Positions 50,905 to 62,953 of a stretch of 64,000 nucleotides of DNA are shown here, piece by piece (position 1 is the stretch's first letter; each line of letters starts with the position of its first letter). Source of the DNA: Periplaneta americana (Eukaryota; Arthropoda; Insecta; Blattodea; Blattidae). A program made the position numbers and the translations under genes. Under the pieces are notes generated by a model. That model was not told where the DNA came from, ran no database searches, and saw only the letters and a program-made list of their open reading frames with translations. The stretch lies in contig NC_091117.1 in the NCBI RefSeq assembly GCF_040183065.1, positions 103,745,001 to 103,809,000 of the forward strand. Direction: 5' to 3'.

Positions 50905-51896
50905 CTGAAACATTCATTTGCTGCCTAAAAACAAATATTTAACATTTAAAAGGTTCTTGGGTAATCAAAACAAGTCACTAAATTAATACTATTGTACAGT
51001 GCGCCGATTAGTGAAATATGGTACTGCAGAGGGATGTATGCAATGGAGTGGGAAATGACTGGCTATCCTAATCCATTATCTCCTGGTTCTGTACTTGTGA
51101 GGTTCTGAACAGTTGACTAAACAATAGTGCACGGGATATACAACTTACCGGCATATGAAACTATGCAAGTGAATGGCTGTTCCTCCCTCACAGACTCCCA
51201 AGAATTAAACGTGGGAATAAACATTTTCATCGTATACAAGTAGTGTAGTAATAAAAATAAATATGCTTACACATTAAAAGAAACTAACAAATCAGACTTT
51301 CTTCGGATCTAACTCAACTGTCTACTAAATTGAAGAAACGAGACAATCAGCTCAGTTAACTATCAAACTTAAGGCCTATTGTGTTCCCAATCGATTCTAC
51401 TCTCCGAGGAAAGATCAAATTTAAATTTTCTATTTCTTTCATTACAATCATTCAGCAATGCAATTGTAATAAGTTAGGTCAAATATAAAAAAATACACAA
51501 TAAAAGTACATAAAAACATACAATAAATTCAAACTCTTTGCAATATGCTGCGTTACAGATAAAATTAAATAAAATTATCCAAGTGCTTTTGCACACATTT
51601 TTATTTAATGAAAGTGATTTAACACTACGTTTAAAGCTCATAAGATTGTTTATTCCCTTAATATTTTCAGGCAGTTTATTATAAAACTTAATTCCTTAAA
51701 TAATTTAACTGAACAAGTGCACAATACCGGAGCCGCCAGATTTTTTTACATAGGCTATATCAGTTATGCATTAACTCTTGTCTTACAGAATTGTGGAAGT
51801 AAAGAGGTGGGGAATAAATTTCTCTCTTTAATCTAGTACTTTTCTTTTTTCCATTTTTTCCACATTCTCTACTACCTTCACTGTACTTTTATATCG

Positions 51897-51897
<1 letters not shown>

Positions 51898-51948
<51 letters not shown>
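51898..51948. repeat. (AT)n microsatellite
   Basis: About 25 AT units. Confidence 0.95.
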
Positions 51949-51950
<2 letters not shown>

Positions 51951-51980
51951 TATATTGATTATACTTACCATATTGAAATC

Positions 51981-52041
51981 ACCGGGAATCGATCCAGAAA
52001 CCTTCTGCTTAGTAGTTTCTCACCGTAACCATTAGACCGTT
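51981..52041 (-). ncRNA. tRNA-like sequence, minus strand
   Basis: The minus strand shows GGTCTAATGGTTACGGTGAG (A box), an anticodon-like arm and GGATCGATTCCCGG (B box). The acceptor pairing is poor, so it is a SINE-head type. Confidence 0.55.
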
Positions 52042-52049
52042 GAAAAATT

Positions 52050-53810
52050 TGACCTTAAATTCTTTACAAGACATGGCTTCCAATTTTAACTGTCAATAAA
52101 AATTTATCGATTCATGAATTCGGAACAGACTTCAATTTAAATTTTACGAACGATTCCGTACAGGTTACAAGTATTTTATTGCTTCAAAACATCACATTGA
52201 CAAACAGTACAGATTAAGACAGTAAATTAGATATAAGGTACTTGATAAAATGACATTTGTATTTCTTCTACCTGCAAAGACTATCCACTGGATTTACGAT
52301 ACAGAGCTCTGGAACTTACAGCGCCCGCTACTCCCGATATACTTTCGCCATAACCCATCTATATTATGCCTCAACTGTCAAAAACCAACATAATGCATAA
52401 CAAGCAGATACTCGTATCTGTGTTAATAGTAATGCCTACGACATGTAAGAATAGTCCAAAAGTAACATGTGAACAGCTGGCAATATACACAAGTTCTGGT
52501 ATTGTACACTTAAGTCAATTCGACTGTCCAACATTTTATTTAATCTGAACTTCGCAACAACAAAGATTTTTCTATAGTACGCGACACTTTGACGAAAAAA
52601 GTAAAAAAAAAAAAAAAAAGTCTAATTTTCAGAAGGAACGTAGTTTTTAATGTGAAGAATTAAAATAGGACTTAAATTGATTCGAAAACATTGGAAAATA
52701 GCCAAAAATTAGAAAGAATTGGTAGGTGTAGACAACTTAAAATGATTATTTAACACAAAAAATAAAGAGGTGCCTAGAACATTCTAAAATTAAAACGAAA
52801 CGCACATTTCACTTTATTTAGTATATATGCAAGAACATACTAAAAGCCAAAGTAACCTAACCTGTCATAGATTCCTATATGCAAATCAAACGGAAAGCCT
52901 AAACTAACTTAATCTAACCTGTCACAGATTCCAGCATTTTTAAAACTTAGAAAAAATGAAACAAGTTTCAGTGTCGCGTGCTATAGAAAAGCCCAACTGA
53001 ACTCAAATTACGTCGTATAATAAATTTATTGTAAACATCATTCACGGCTAGTCATATAAACATTCTCAGACAAGACAGGCAGCAACATAATACCTTTAAA
53101 AACTTGTTTACAGTGTCTTCTAGGACCACACCCCTTAATGATGCGCATTGCCTTCTTTTGAAGTATAAAAAAATCTTTAGCACAGACACAATATAATTAC
53201 AACATAGGTCAAATGGATATAAAAAAAAACCACGGTATGAGTTTAATAGAGAACCAGACGATATAATCTTTTTCAATCTTGTTTAGCTAATATAAGGCTT
53301 TGGATACCTTATAGCCTTAATACATAAAAACTGTGTATGACATAGCCAAGCAAGTTTACTATCCAACCAGAAACCTAATAAACTAACCGGATTATATTTC
53401 CAAGTTTGAACTTAGTCTATCTGATCCTCAAAGTTGACGTTAAATTTTGAAGATATCCTGAACAGACGATGTTTAGTTATATCTACTAAATCTGAAATCT
53501 GTACCCCTAATATTTTCAATGTGTAACTTTAAATTTATGCTTTAGGGCATTTCTCTTAATTTGCTTAAAATTTGTGAATTAAATTTGTGTTGCTTCACTC
53601 TAGAAGTGCGAGTCTTGAATTTGTAGATACAATCGTGCATTGAAAGTCTTGAAAATCAGCTTGAAAGTAAAATAAAATTATTAATACTATCTACACCAGG
53701 GTATCTCTTTTTACGCAAATGCGAACTGTTATAGCTAATTTAAATATATTGTTTAAAACAGCATCATTGTGTCGAACAATTACATTTTTCTGTTGGAAAC
53801 CACGTCAAAA
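52050..53810. other. Intron sequence, no recognised feature
   Basis: The AACCTAACCTGTCA-GATTCC block occurs twice (about 52855 and 52915). Nothing else is supportable. Confidence 0.5.
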
Positions 53811-53815
53811 CTCAC

Positions 53816-53906
53816 CATATTTATATAAGCAATAAACTTCGCCATTAATGATACCGGCAAACACAGAACCATGTTGAATTTGATACCCCAATAGCCGCGG
53901 ACTACA
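53816..53906 (-). CDS. Candidate upstream exon of the membrane-protein gene
   Basis: With acceptor GCAGCAGCTAG before base 53906 and donor GTGAGT after base 53816, a 91-nt exon encodes CSPRLLGYQIQHGSVFAGII and NGEVYCLYKY plus the G of a Gly codon. The G-S/T-hydrophobic pattern after a basic or polar stretch resembles the first helix of the family. The phase fits the 50.9-kb exon. The acceptor is not strong and no start codon is present, so a further upstream exon is needed. Confidence 0.42.
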
Positions 53907-55170
53907 CTAGCTGCTGCTAGGAACCGATGGCTTTCAGACTACAGTGCGAACTGTGGAGGTTCAGCAGTATTCAGAATGAGCGAGCATTACCCAGGAAAGA
54001 AAACCCGCACAACTTCAGATAACATTTCATTGGCCAAAAATACTGAAAGGTACAATCAATAAACAGATTAATTCATCTTCATTTTAAGTAAGCAATTATC
54101 AAAATTACATTATATAACAATCTTATGTTTAAAACTATATTACAAAATACATTAAAAATATTAGATTATATTAGATTAAATCTTTATTAACTGATAGAAT
54201 TACAAGCATTCATAGCATCGTCAGTTCACAAGAAAAATAACATAACATACAATATAATACAAATAATAAACTTAATTCTAAACAAGCTTCACATGTAAAA
54301 CTGCAATCCCTTTAAATATACATTGAAAGTGGAAAACAGTATGGATTATACAAGGGCTACCTGGAAAACTCACCTTAAATCGGCATGCATAATTTTACAG
54401 TAGAGCAAAATAAAACAAATCAGAACAAAAAAATCGATTTTGAGATCTGATAAATTATTTCATGAACTACGTATAAAATACAGCTCCAAGGATGCCAACG
54501 ATGTCGAAACATGTTATATTAGCATCCAATTTTGTAAGTTAAACTTTAAATGCAATCTATTCAAAATTCCTATTTTAAAAGTAAAGTTTTCAGAATTCAA
54601 TAAAAAATGTATTTTTTTTTTGTCGTAGGAACATATTTTTTTTATATTGAAAGTTTATTGTTTCAGTCATTGACTTTACTGTTGTGTATGTTTCAGGTGT
54701 TAACCTTTACATTATAAGTTACAAGACGTATAAACGTTTTCGTTGATCAGTGTCAACATCTTCAGATACGAACAATCAATTTGCAATATCATTACTCTCT
54801 ACAATCTCTACACATACAATGCATGTTTAGTGGCATACGGGGATAGAAACCTATTAAAATTAATATAATTATAATACACATTAATATTCTACTATTCAAA
54901 TATGGGTACCCCTATGTCAATATTTAAAAGTGTACATATGATATACAATAGATATGCGTTTGCAAGTCTTCACATGTGGGCTGGGATATTAATGAGATAA
55001 TATTGTGAGGCTAAAAATAAAGTTAAAATATAAAATTGAGCTGACTATATGTTATATTATATTATACATGTGAAGATTTGCAATTACAATGTTTTATTAC
55101 ATGTTTTATTCATATCTCCGTATTTTAGTGATGCACATCTTTCCAATATATATCATAGTGTATGCTTCAT
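53907..55170. other. No recognised gene
   Basis: Near 54735-54770 there is a GTTTTCGTTGATCAGTGTCA-like segment that may belong to the 5' or terminal repeat of a Penelope-like element. This is weak. No coding signal was seen. Confidence 0.4.
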
Positions 55171-55172
55171 AG

Positions 55173-55745
55173 CCTGTCGTAAATGCTTGTGCAGATTATT
55201 GTGATAAAGATTATCACACACAAGATCGCATCCTCATTCAGAAAACAGAAATACAAATAGCATACAGAACAGAAAACACACTACAAAGACATCTCAACAC
55301 GCAAACAGCACAAACAAATAAATACAACCACACAGGCGTAGGCCTATACAAACTCACATGCAATAGTTGCGACAGTTTCTACATTGGACAGACAGGCAGA
55401 TCATTCCAAACTCGTTACAAAGAACACATTAAAGCAATAACCAGAGGACACAATACATCTACATACGCCGATCACATAACTAATGCTAACCACACATACA
55501 ATAACATAAATACAGACATGGAAATCCTACACATACAACCCAAAAACCAAAAACTCAACACACTAGAACAATATAAAATATACAGACACACCAAAACACA
55601 CTCTGATCAAATTCTCAATACACAGATCAATTTCAGAACACACACACACTATTTGACACCACATTTCAACACTTTTCAACAATCGAACGCACCCACACAA
55701 CAGGCAGCGAAGTTCGAGATGACGCCGAGATCTAGTAGGCTCTGA
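55173..55745 (+). pseudogene. Penelope-like element GIY-YIG endonuclease fragment
   Basis: An open frame of about 190 codons without an N-terminal start encodes a basic linker (DRILIQKTEIQIAYRTENTL), then GLYKLTCNSCDSFYIGQTGR followed by SFQTRYKEHIKA. This is the GLYK...FYIGQTGRSF...R-EH signature of the GIY-YIG nuclease at the C-terminus of Penelope-like elements. The frame ends at TGA 55743-55745. The nuclease core appears intact, but the reverse transcriptase is absent to the left. Confidence 0.88.
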
Positions 55746-56364
55746 GGATGGTGTGATGGTGTGATGAAACACCGAAACAGCTGCAAGCCGCACATGCTTA
55801 CACAATTAACACGAGTAAGATCGCCATTTAATCAATTATTTAAATTATTGTTTCTTTGCTTACGAAGGAAATTTCTGAAAAAGAACTTAAGCTCGTAATT
55901 AAAATGCCCCTACATCCCGGTGAGCGACAAGTAAGTTCTTTAGCTATGCTATTGAGTTTCTAATAAGGAAACTTCACCTCAGCCTTCAACCATTCCGAAT
56001 ATTTCACCAGAAATCTGTCAGAAGTCCAGTACAACTTCCACCGTTTCTTAAAATCATTCACAAAATAACAAATAGATTTCTTAATTCCATTAAAACACTC
56101 TGTAAATACTGTGCTATTAATAATCTTGTCAAAACTTACTCATATAATGATTCAGAAGAGTTTTCTTCTCGAGCATTACTTGAAATACTGTAACTCTTTA
56201 CGAGTCACCGATGACGGTTGCTTTTGTTCGTCGTCACCCAAAATAAAAACATACATTTTGAAAAAGGCGCGCGTTGGCAGTTAAACCGCAATATGGGGTA
56301 AAAGCCTAAATGTCGTTTTGTATTTTGATTACAAAAATTCCATGCGAGTAACTGCCAATTTTTT

Positions 56365-56955
56365 AATCTCACAAGCAAAACATTCTGATGGGGGCAGATA
56401 AAAAAAATTAATAATTTCTTCCACCATGTTAATAATGTCAAAAGAAATGATTATACAAATTTTGGCCACTCGACCGCAGTCACGAAGCCGTCCAGAAAGT
56501 GATTTTCCTTGGGGCCGTTTACAGGAAAAAGCACAATTGCATGCAAAGATTTATTGAAACAGATACAGCAATTGTTGCGATATTTGTCAACATATCCCCC
56601 ACTAGAATTGAGACATTTGTCATACCATGGGATCAATTTTTGTATCCCTGTGTCGTAGAAGTCAGCCGCCTTGGATCGGAACCAACGTTCGACAGCCGTC
56701 TGCACCTCTCTGTCGAATATGTATAAAAATAGCTTAACAATTGTTGTGTCTGTTCCAAAAATTTTTCCAATGAAATTGTGTTTCCTTTCTTTTAACGGCC
56801 CCTGGAGAACTTATTTTCTTGAACGGTCCTCGTAATTGCGATCGAGTGGCCAAAACTTGTATAAGCACTTCTTTTGACATTATACATGGTGTAAGAGAAA
56901 AAAAGAACTTTTTTATCTGCCCCATTAGAATGTTTACTTGCCAGTATAAAAATGG
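56365..56955. mobile_element. mariner remnant with ~165-bp inverted repeats
   Basis: The left half (56365-56530) and right half (56790-56955) are imperfect reverse complements. Both contain AACATTCTRATGGGG, TTTTGACATTAT-type and TTTTGGCCACTCGA blocks. The loop carries a mariner C-terminal fragment on the minus strand. The boundaries are approximate. Confidence 0.75.
56590..56705 (-). pseudogene. mariner transposase C-terminal fragment
   Basis: MQTAVERWFRSKAADFYDTG followed by IQKLIPWYDKCLNSSGGYVD is the typical C-terminal helix region of mariner transposases. It lacks the catalytic triad. Confidence 0.8.
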
Positions 56956-57239
56956 AATTTATGGCCGAAAATCTAATTTTCAATTAATTAACTTCGAACA
57001 TTGTAGTATTGACATGGAATAAATTAATTAAACTTTTATAAACCAGACAGATTTTTCACGTGGAATTAAAAAAATATTTTGCTTAAGCACAGCACAGAAT
57101 GATCTTCCCTTGCATCCCTCCAACGCATAACGAGTTGCGGACCGCACGAGTGTTTATCAACCAGCAACTTCCGCTATGTATTTACTGTTGTTAATCTTTC
57201 CGAATCCTTTTCTGCGTTGCGGATTTCTGCGTACACATC

Positions 57240-57416
57240 ATAGACTTTCTAAATAACCGCTAGATCGCTCACTGGCACTAGCGTTATACTGCCAAATTGA
57301 ACAGCCGACGAGCAGTAGAGCTGAATAAGTACGGTTCTTTCGTGTGCTGCTTTTAATTGCAGCAATGCACACGGATGTAAAGATAAAGAAGGAAGAAATG
57401 TTATATTTCACTGGTT
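57240..57416 (+). repeat. Repeat shared with 16566-16880 (opposite orientation)
   Basis: It shares CGCTAGATCGCTCACTGGC, AACAGCCGACG, GTTCTTTCGTGTGCTG and CACACGGATGTAAAGATAAA with the reverse complement of 16655-16830. Confidence 0.8.
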
Positions 57417-57476
57417 AGTTAATCCTTAATTTCTACGACGATTTTTTCTCTATATTATGTTACAGAAGACAAATTA

Positions 57477-57767
57477 TTGTATTTGCCATGTTACTCTTTA
57501 TGTTCCAAGTTTCCTCTGAGTAAAGATTCCCTTAACCGAAAGTGGATAGGTGTAATCCGCAGAGAGAATTTCTACCCTACATTGAATCATTCAGTGTGTT
57601 CAACTCATTTCGAAGATAGTTGTTACCTTTCAAACTACGTTATTATACATTGTTATTGTCCTTCATCCACTCCATATCATTCATTTTCTTCAAACAGCTG
57701 TTGTTTCAGTGCATACACGAATAATTATTCACCGAATTCAAAGATACAGAAACTGGATAAATTATGA
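57477..57767 (+). pseudogene. THAP zinc-finger fragment
   Basis: The frame encodes FPLSKDSLNRKWIGVIRREN and FYPTLNHSVCSTHFEDSCYL. This fits the middle and end of a THAP domain: FP box, W-x-x-x-x-R core and C-x-x-H pair. The N-terminal C-x2-4-C pair appears only in a neighbouring frame (YCICHV), which suggests a frameshift, and no continuation past residue 60 is recognised. THAP domains occur in P-element-like transposases and host proteins. Confidence 0.65.
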
Positions 57768-57868
57768 AAAGTTATTTTTTTAAATATAACTGATTGAAAG
57801 TGATTCCTGTCTTAGTTATGGATTAATGAATCATTTTCTTATTCTACTACTGCTGTTGCTGCTGCTAC

Positions 57869-60109
57869 TAGAGACCTGCAAAACTGCGCACACAACCGGT
57901 TTAGATTCGACCAGTCGGAGCTCAACCGGCTACGATGAACATCGGGCCGAATAACTCGGTTGTCGAGCGATTACGCCTGATGTATTGCAGAGTAGACAGA
58001 ACATCAGGCGCATTGACATGAAACTAACGTTTTTCGAGTACACAACCGGAGTAACAAGGAAATTTACGTTGTCTTATTGAAAAAAAAAAGTGTTTGCAAG
58101 TATTCTTACAGTTCATTCGACACTATAACACATATATTTTCTTTATTATTCTGAACTTGCAGTAACTTTATAAGTATCGTTTATATTTTAAACTTTTAGA
58201 GTTTTACTAATGAAAGTTGCTTATAGATATGTTAAACAATGTTATAGTTTTTCACAGAACAAGACGTCCACAAGCCATGTATATTTTTCTTACCAATAAA
58301 TGCTATATAGCTGGCGTTTTTCTATATCAGTGTTAAACAGTATACGTCATAACTTCATCATCTGATTACGTCGTAACTCTTTCTCGTCACATATTGACTG
58401 AATCTTGTTCGATTTGTATAACCCAATGATCGATATTACATAAGTTCAAGTAAGATCGCGAATTATTTAGAACACAAATCTCACACAGAAAGAAACGGTA
58501 AGGAGGAAGAAAATACGATCTCCAAATAACACCAGGTACATTTCATCATACAATAACTCTTTAACATTTTCTCAATAGGCTATACAGAGTAATAATATTG
58601 AACGATATTTATTTTGTTTAATTACAAAAATATGTTTGCTTCAAATAGGAATACAAATAATTTGACACTTTAATACATTTATTTTTGTATTTCGAACTTG
58701 CAGTAATTTGACTAGTAACAAATAAATTAGCAATGGACACAGTGACATCGAAGGAAATAGACGTAATGTATAATGTGAAATATCATAATGTAAACATATT
58801 CAAAAATATAATTACAATTCATTATAAAACAAAGTAGGAAATAAGTACATAAGTCCATTATGACGTTTGTACTTTAAACTAAAAAAAAATGTATAGGCCT
58901 ACCTCTAAAACAATAGTTGCATGCTTTTTCATTATTCTAATCAGTTGCAATATTATTTATTAAGAAATTAATTTAAAAAGATAAACAGTAATATTATTTT
59001 CAACAATACGATTACTTTGGCTCCCAATGGTTGTTGTTCTGTACAAAATAAGTATAATTTACACATTTCTAAACTACGAATAACAAAAGAATAGCAAGGT
59101 TTAGAAACAAATCATTCTGTATAGAAAAGATCTACTTCAGAGAAAATAAGTGTCATTCAAAGAACTATTTTATTACACACGTATTAATATCAACTAATTG
59201 ATGTTCACAATTATTATTAGGGCCTATTATCATAGACTACTTGATCAGAGTTGACTTCTTATGTTTATGTATTAATAAATCTCTTTTACTAGTCTAAAGT
59301 TACGCTCGGTGGAAACACTTATTCATGGAATGGCCAATATTCGTTTCACAAGTGTTGCTAGAGAGGCTAGAGTTGTTTGGTGATCTTTCCATCAGTTTAG
59401 TATGTAGAAAATGAAATGAGCATAATGTATAATGTGAGATATAATAAGTAAATAAATCCAAAATAGAATTACAATTAATCACAAAACATAAAATTAAATA
59501 ATTATTAACTCTAAATGCATTCCTCCAAAACAGTAGCTATTCATATACAGGGTAGAAGTGAAATAACCCTGCAGATTGTACGGGGCGATAAGGTTCACTT
59601 AAATGAATGGAAAACCTATATTACGTTTAATTCTCTAGTCGTAGTAAACATACTAAAAGCATTGGTTGTAATAGGTTTCAGAATATATAAAGTTATTTTT
59701 GTTTTAGTTTTACTATTGATCGAGTTTACTGTTTTTTTAAGTGTGTCATTATTGTAATATTATAATTCAGTTTTCTAGTGTAAGCAAAAATTACAACCTT
59801 GGTAATTTGTGGATACCGAAAGTTTTTTTTTTCTGCAATTTACGCTTTACAACGTCTGTAGTTTCACGCTGCATGCTGTTTGTTCCTTTTGATGATCCGC
59901 AGCTATAATATCTGGATGGTTCACTGTGATCTTCATTTTATACGCCAGAGCCGTCCACCCACAGAGAGATCGGATCAACTCGAATACACGTTAAACCGAA
60001 TACTGAGACAGTACGCAAGCAGATGTACTTCGCATACTGCCTATAAAGCCAGGCGTTCAGTAGCGCTATGTAAGTTTGTTCGGTTTTCAACCGGTTTTGC
60101 AGGACTCTA
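57869..60109. mobile_element. Non-autonomous hAT-like element, 2.24 kb
   Basis: The ends TAGAGACCTGCAAAAC and the inverted TAGAGTCCTGCAAAAC agree at all but one position and fit the hAT terminal consensus YARNG. The flanking octamers GCTGCTAC (57861-57868) and ACTGCTAC (60110-60117) differ at one base. The insertion target was a CTG/CTA microsatellite. No transposase-like frame was seen inside; CAACCGG motifs occur near both ends. Confidence 0.75.
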
Positions 60110-60137
60110 ACTGCTACTACTACTCCTACTCCTACTC

Positions 60138-60182
<45 letters not shown>

Positions 60183-60204
60183 TTATTATTATTATTATTA
60201 TTAT

Positions 60205-60254
<50 letters not shown>

Positions 60255-60256
60255 TA
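60110..60256. repeat. Hairpin-forming compound microsatellite (CTA)n(TTA)n(GTA)n
   Basis: CTA/CTC units run to about 60182, then TTA units to about 60205, then TAG units to 60255. The first and last blocks are reverse complements of each other and could fold into a long stem with the ATT part as loop. Confidence 0.93.
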
Positions 60257-60823
60257 GTAATAATAATGCTCTTTGACTTCATACAGCAGTTTAAGTTACA
60301 GATTGAATTGAAAAGTTGACATAGTAGTTATTTTATTAACCGTGATTGTGAATATTCACATTCAGAGTTCCTATAAAAATGATGCAAGTCTGGCAGCCAG
60401 GACTGCCGGGTATCCCAATTTAGATGGGATTCTCCCAATTTCCTGGCTGAATTCCGATTAGAATGAGTCGGGATTGACAAAAATCCCAATTTACAGATAT
60501 TAGCCTAGAACATATTTAAACAAATTATATCTGTATTTTCTATTATCCTAAATTTTTATTTAGCCTATATTGACTCAAATGGTAACATTGTATGCATAGA
60601 GGTAACCCGCGGATATGTAGTAAGTGTATGAGGTAGCCCAGCTGATTGCCGTAAGGCAACTACACTCGCAAAATAATACTTCTTGTAGTTGTTGATTAAT
60701 CCGTTTCGGTCCCTAGTCGCTACTCTCACAATTAGGAAACATTGTGTATTTTAAGTGTAACGTATTTTGCACTAATAACATACAATTGCTGCGTTTTATA
60801 GTTTAGTTAACTATGTTTAAATA

Positions 60824-61084
60824 TGGATTCATCGTCAGATAGTGAAACTGTTGCAGTACCGGTTCCGAAAAAGAAAAGTTGCAAAGTTAATTTAGTAGCA
60901 AATGGTTAAAACATATTCGTGGTTAATAAAAGAAAAAAATAGTGTTCACTATCTACTGTGTGTCCTTCGTATTTTAGTGTTTCTTACGGAGGCGAATAGG
61001 CCTACATTAAAAAGGAGCAAACACTACTTTGCAGAAAACTGCTATAAATCTTATGATAAAGTGTTAATAAGTCTAATGTCTTAA
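60824..61084 (+). pseudogene. Possible BED-type transposase N-terminal fragment
   Basis: The ATG at 60824 opens MDSSSDSETVAVPVPKKKS and, after one frame change, WLKTYSWLIKEKNSVHYLLC. This resembles the acidic leader and first half of the BED zinc finger in some hAT transposases. The second Cys/His half is not seen. Similarity is weak. Confidence 0.4.
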
Positions 61085-61615
61085 GTTAGCTTCTGATATC
61101 CCGATTTCCCTCGCAGAAAACGTAGCAACTCTGCTAACAGTAGAAACACGGTATTAAAGGTATCTCACAAAGGAAGTATTGTTCCTTTAAACAAGAATAT
61201 TTAGCTTTCGGATAAGCAATACAACACGTATTCAAATAGCGGTTTCGAAAGCCCGCGCGTTTTCTACCAAACAAATGGCGGCTTTCTGCTGCTTCAATTT
61301 GGGAACATAGTTCTCATTTCTTCGCTACGGCGTGGAAGGGGCTCGGTACAGACATCTGGTTAGTGTTTACAGAGTAGAAACACCAACTTGAGTGTCTTCG
61401 AAAAATATAATTTTTTCCAGTTAGAATGAGATTCTGGCCCACTGTGGAACGTTAGAATAAAGTAAGGCCCAGAAGTCAATACTGATTTATAAAAGGATTT
61501 AGCTAAGACAATAGCCTACATAGGAATTCTTATGGAATTAGGAGCAATAGCAGATATTTATCCCGCTGATCAAAAAGTAAATCATATGGGAACATACTAT
61601 AAGCTTGGACATTTT
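61085..61615. other. No recognised feature
   Basis: Nothing supportable was seen in this stretch. Confidence 0.5.
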
Positions 61616-61621
61616 TGTAGT

Positions 61622-61856
61622 AGGTTATTTTACGACGCTTTATCAACATCTTAGGTTATTTAGCGTCTGAATGAGGTGAAGGTGTTAATGCCGGTGAAAT
61701 GACTCCGGAGTCCAGCACCGATAGTTACCCAGCATTTGCTTATATTGGGTTAAGGAAAAACCCCGGAAAAAACCTGAATCAGGTAACTTGCCTCGACCGG
61801 AAATCGAACCCGGGTCACCTCTTTTCGCGGCAAGCCGCGCTAACCGTTACTCCAAG
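61622..61856 (-). mobile_element. tRNA-derived SINE, well-preserved copy
   Basis: The reverse orientation of the 28549-28800 family is present throughout: TTATTTTACGACGCTTTATC tail at the left, ACCCCGGAAAAAACC in the middle and the tRNA-like head CGAACCCGGGT...GCTAACCGTTAC at the right. No target duplication is evident. Confidence 0.92.
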
Positions 61857-62049
61857 GTGTGAACAAGTGTTGAAATTTCACAACTGTATGACAATATACA
61901 GTGCGATCAGTTTTGCTTTCCACCGGAGTGTTTTGTCTATGGGCGAGCGCGCAACTCATTAGCCGGGTCTCGGTGATTAACGGGAGGGTAAAATAATAAA
62001 ACAAACCAACCATACAACAACACATTAACATATTTAAGAGGCTCATTAC

Positions 62050-62890
62050 TTACCACATTATCTAATGAAGTGCTGAAACTGCCCGCCTTCATTCTCCACA
62101 CATTTTCGCATCTCTTTAGGAAATTATTCATCACTCGCTGTAATTCATTTTGAGCAATCCGGACAATTTCCTGATGAATATTATCTTTGAGTTCTTATAT
62201 AGTGTGCGAGTTCATTTTTTAATTTATCCAGAGATAATAATCGCAGACTGTTAGATCGGGGGACAGAAGGGGCCACAAATCCCTACTAATAACTCTCTCT
62301 TGTGGAAAGACATTGTGAATTTCTCTCATGGAAATATTCGCAGTGTGAGCAGTGGCAGAGTCCTTTTGAAAAAGTGTATGATCACGCTCCCTGTGGATTA
62401 AGTCTCTGAAAAAAGGATTAGTATGGTATTCACATAAGTTACAGAATCAATTGTATTCTCAAAAAAAAAATGGTCCAGTGATTTTTTTCACCACTGATGG
62501 GACACAATACACCGATTTTGTCATCATGGGGTGCACTTCATGTACGAAGTCAGGATTATCAGTAGCTACTCGAGTAACGATTGTTTTGAGTACACACATA
62601 GGCCTAACCATGGAGGTGGAACCAGGCCTCGTCCGAGAAGAACATTAAATGGGTCTATTTGTCCATTGTACACATTTTCCAGAATCCACTCACAAAATGT
62701 GCGCCTACGTACGGGGTCACCTACCTAGCTAAATAGTATGTGCAACAGTTATTTTATGCGGCTTGAAGTGCAATAATTTAGTAGCCTTTTTTTAAAGTTC
62801 CACTTATGTGCAAGACGACGAAGAGATTTTCTAAATGATTACGAATGCCATGTAATCTTTCTTGGTAACTGTCGCAGTCGTAGTGCAGCT
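62050..62890 (-). pseudogene. mariner-like (DUF4817 family) transposase pseudogene
   Basis: From right to left the sequence shows LKPHKIT-type text near 62750, AHILXXWILEN-type text near 62690, TQNNRYSS near 62595, DNPDFVHEVHPMMTK near 62555, KDSATAHTANISMREIHNVF near 62365, then SPDLTVCDYYLW near 62255 and ELQRVMNNFLKR near 62125. The DSATAH and SPDLT-CD blocks mark catalytic positions. It has several stops and frameshifts. Confidence 0.85.
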
Positions 62891-62953
62891 GTTCCCGAAT
62901 GTGTGTTGTGTTGTTCGTTTCTTAATTCGACAGTGTATATATAAAGTTTATTA

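Larger units (their letters stand above)
20523..53906 (-). other. Host gene span: multi-pass membrane protein, at least six exons
   Basis: Six candidate coding segments on the minus strand have AG acceptors, GT donors and mutually compatible phases: 53906-53816, 50904-50858, 44078-43913, 39190-39108, 29106-28971 and 21040-20523. Joined, they give about 346 residues: a hydrophobic N-terminal part, an acidic loop with two N-glycosylation sequons, three more hydrophobic segments and an acidic, Ser/Thr-rich tail of about 125 residues. Hydrophobic spacing and the IPW motifs are reminiscent of insect LAPTM-like or DUF4728-like four-pass proteins. The N-terminal exon and promoter were not found and probably lie to the right. 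Introns of 3.0 to 9.9 kb are filled with transposons. Confidence 0.78.

Noticed and set aside
59938-60282. 114-codon minus-strand frame rich in Leu, Ile and Val
   Set aside because: It is translation of the compound CTA/TTA/TAG microsatellite.
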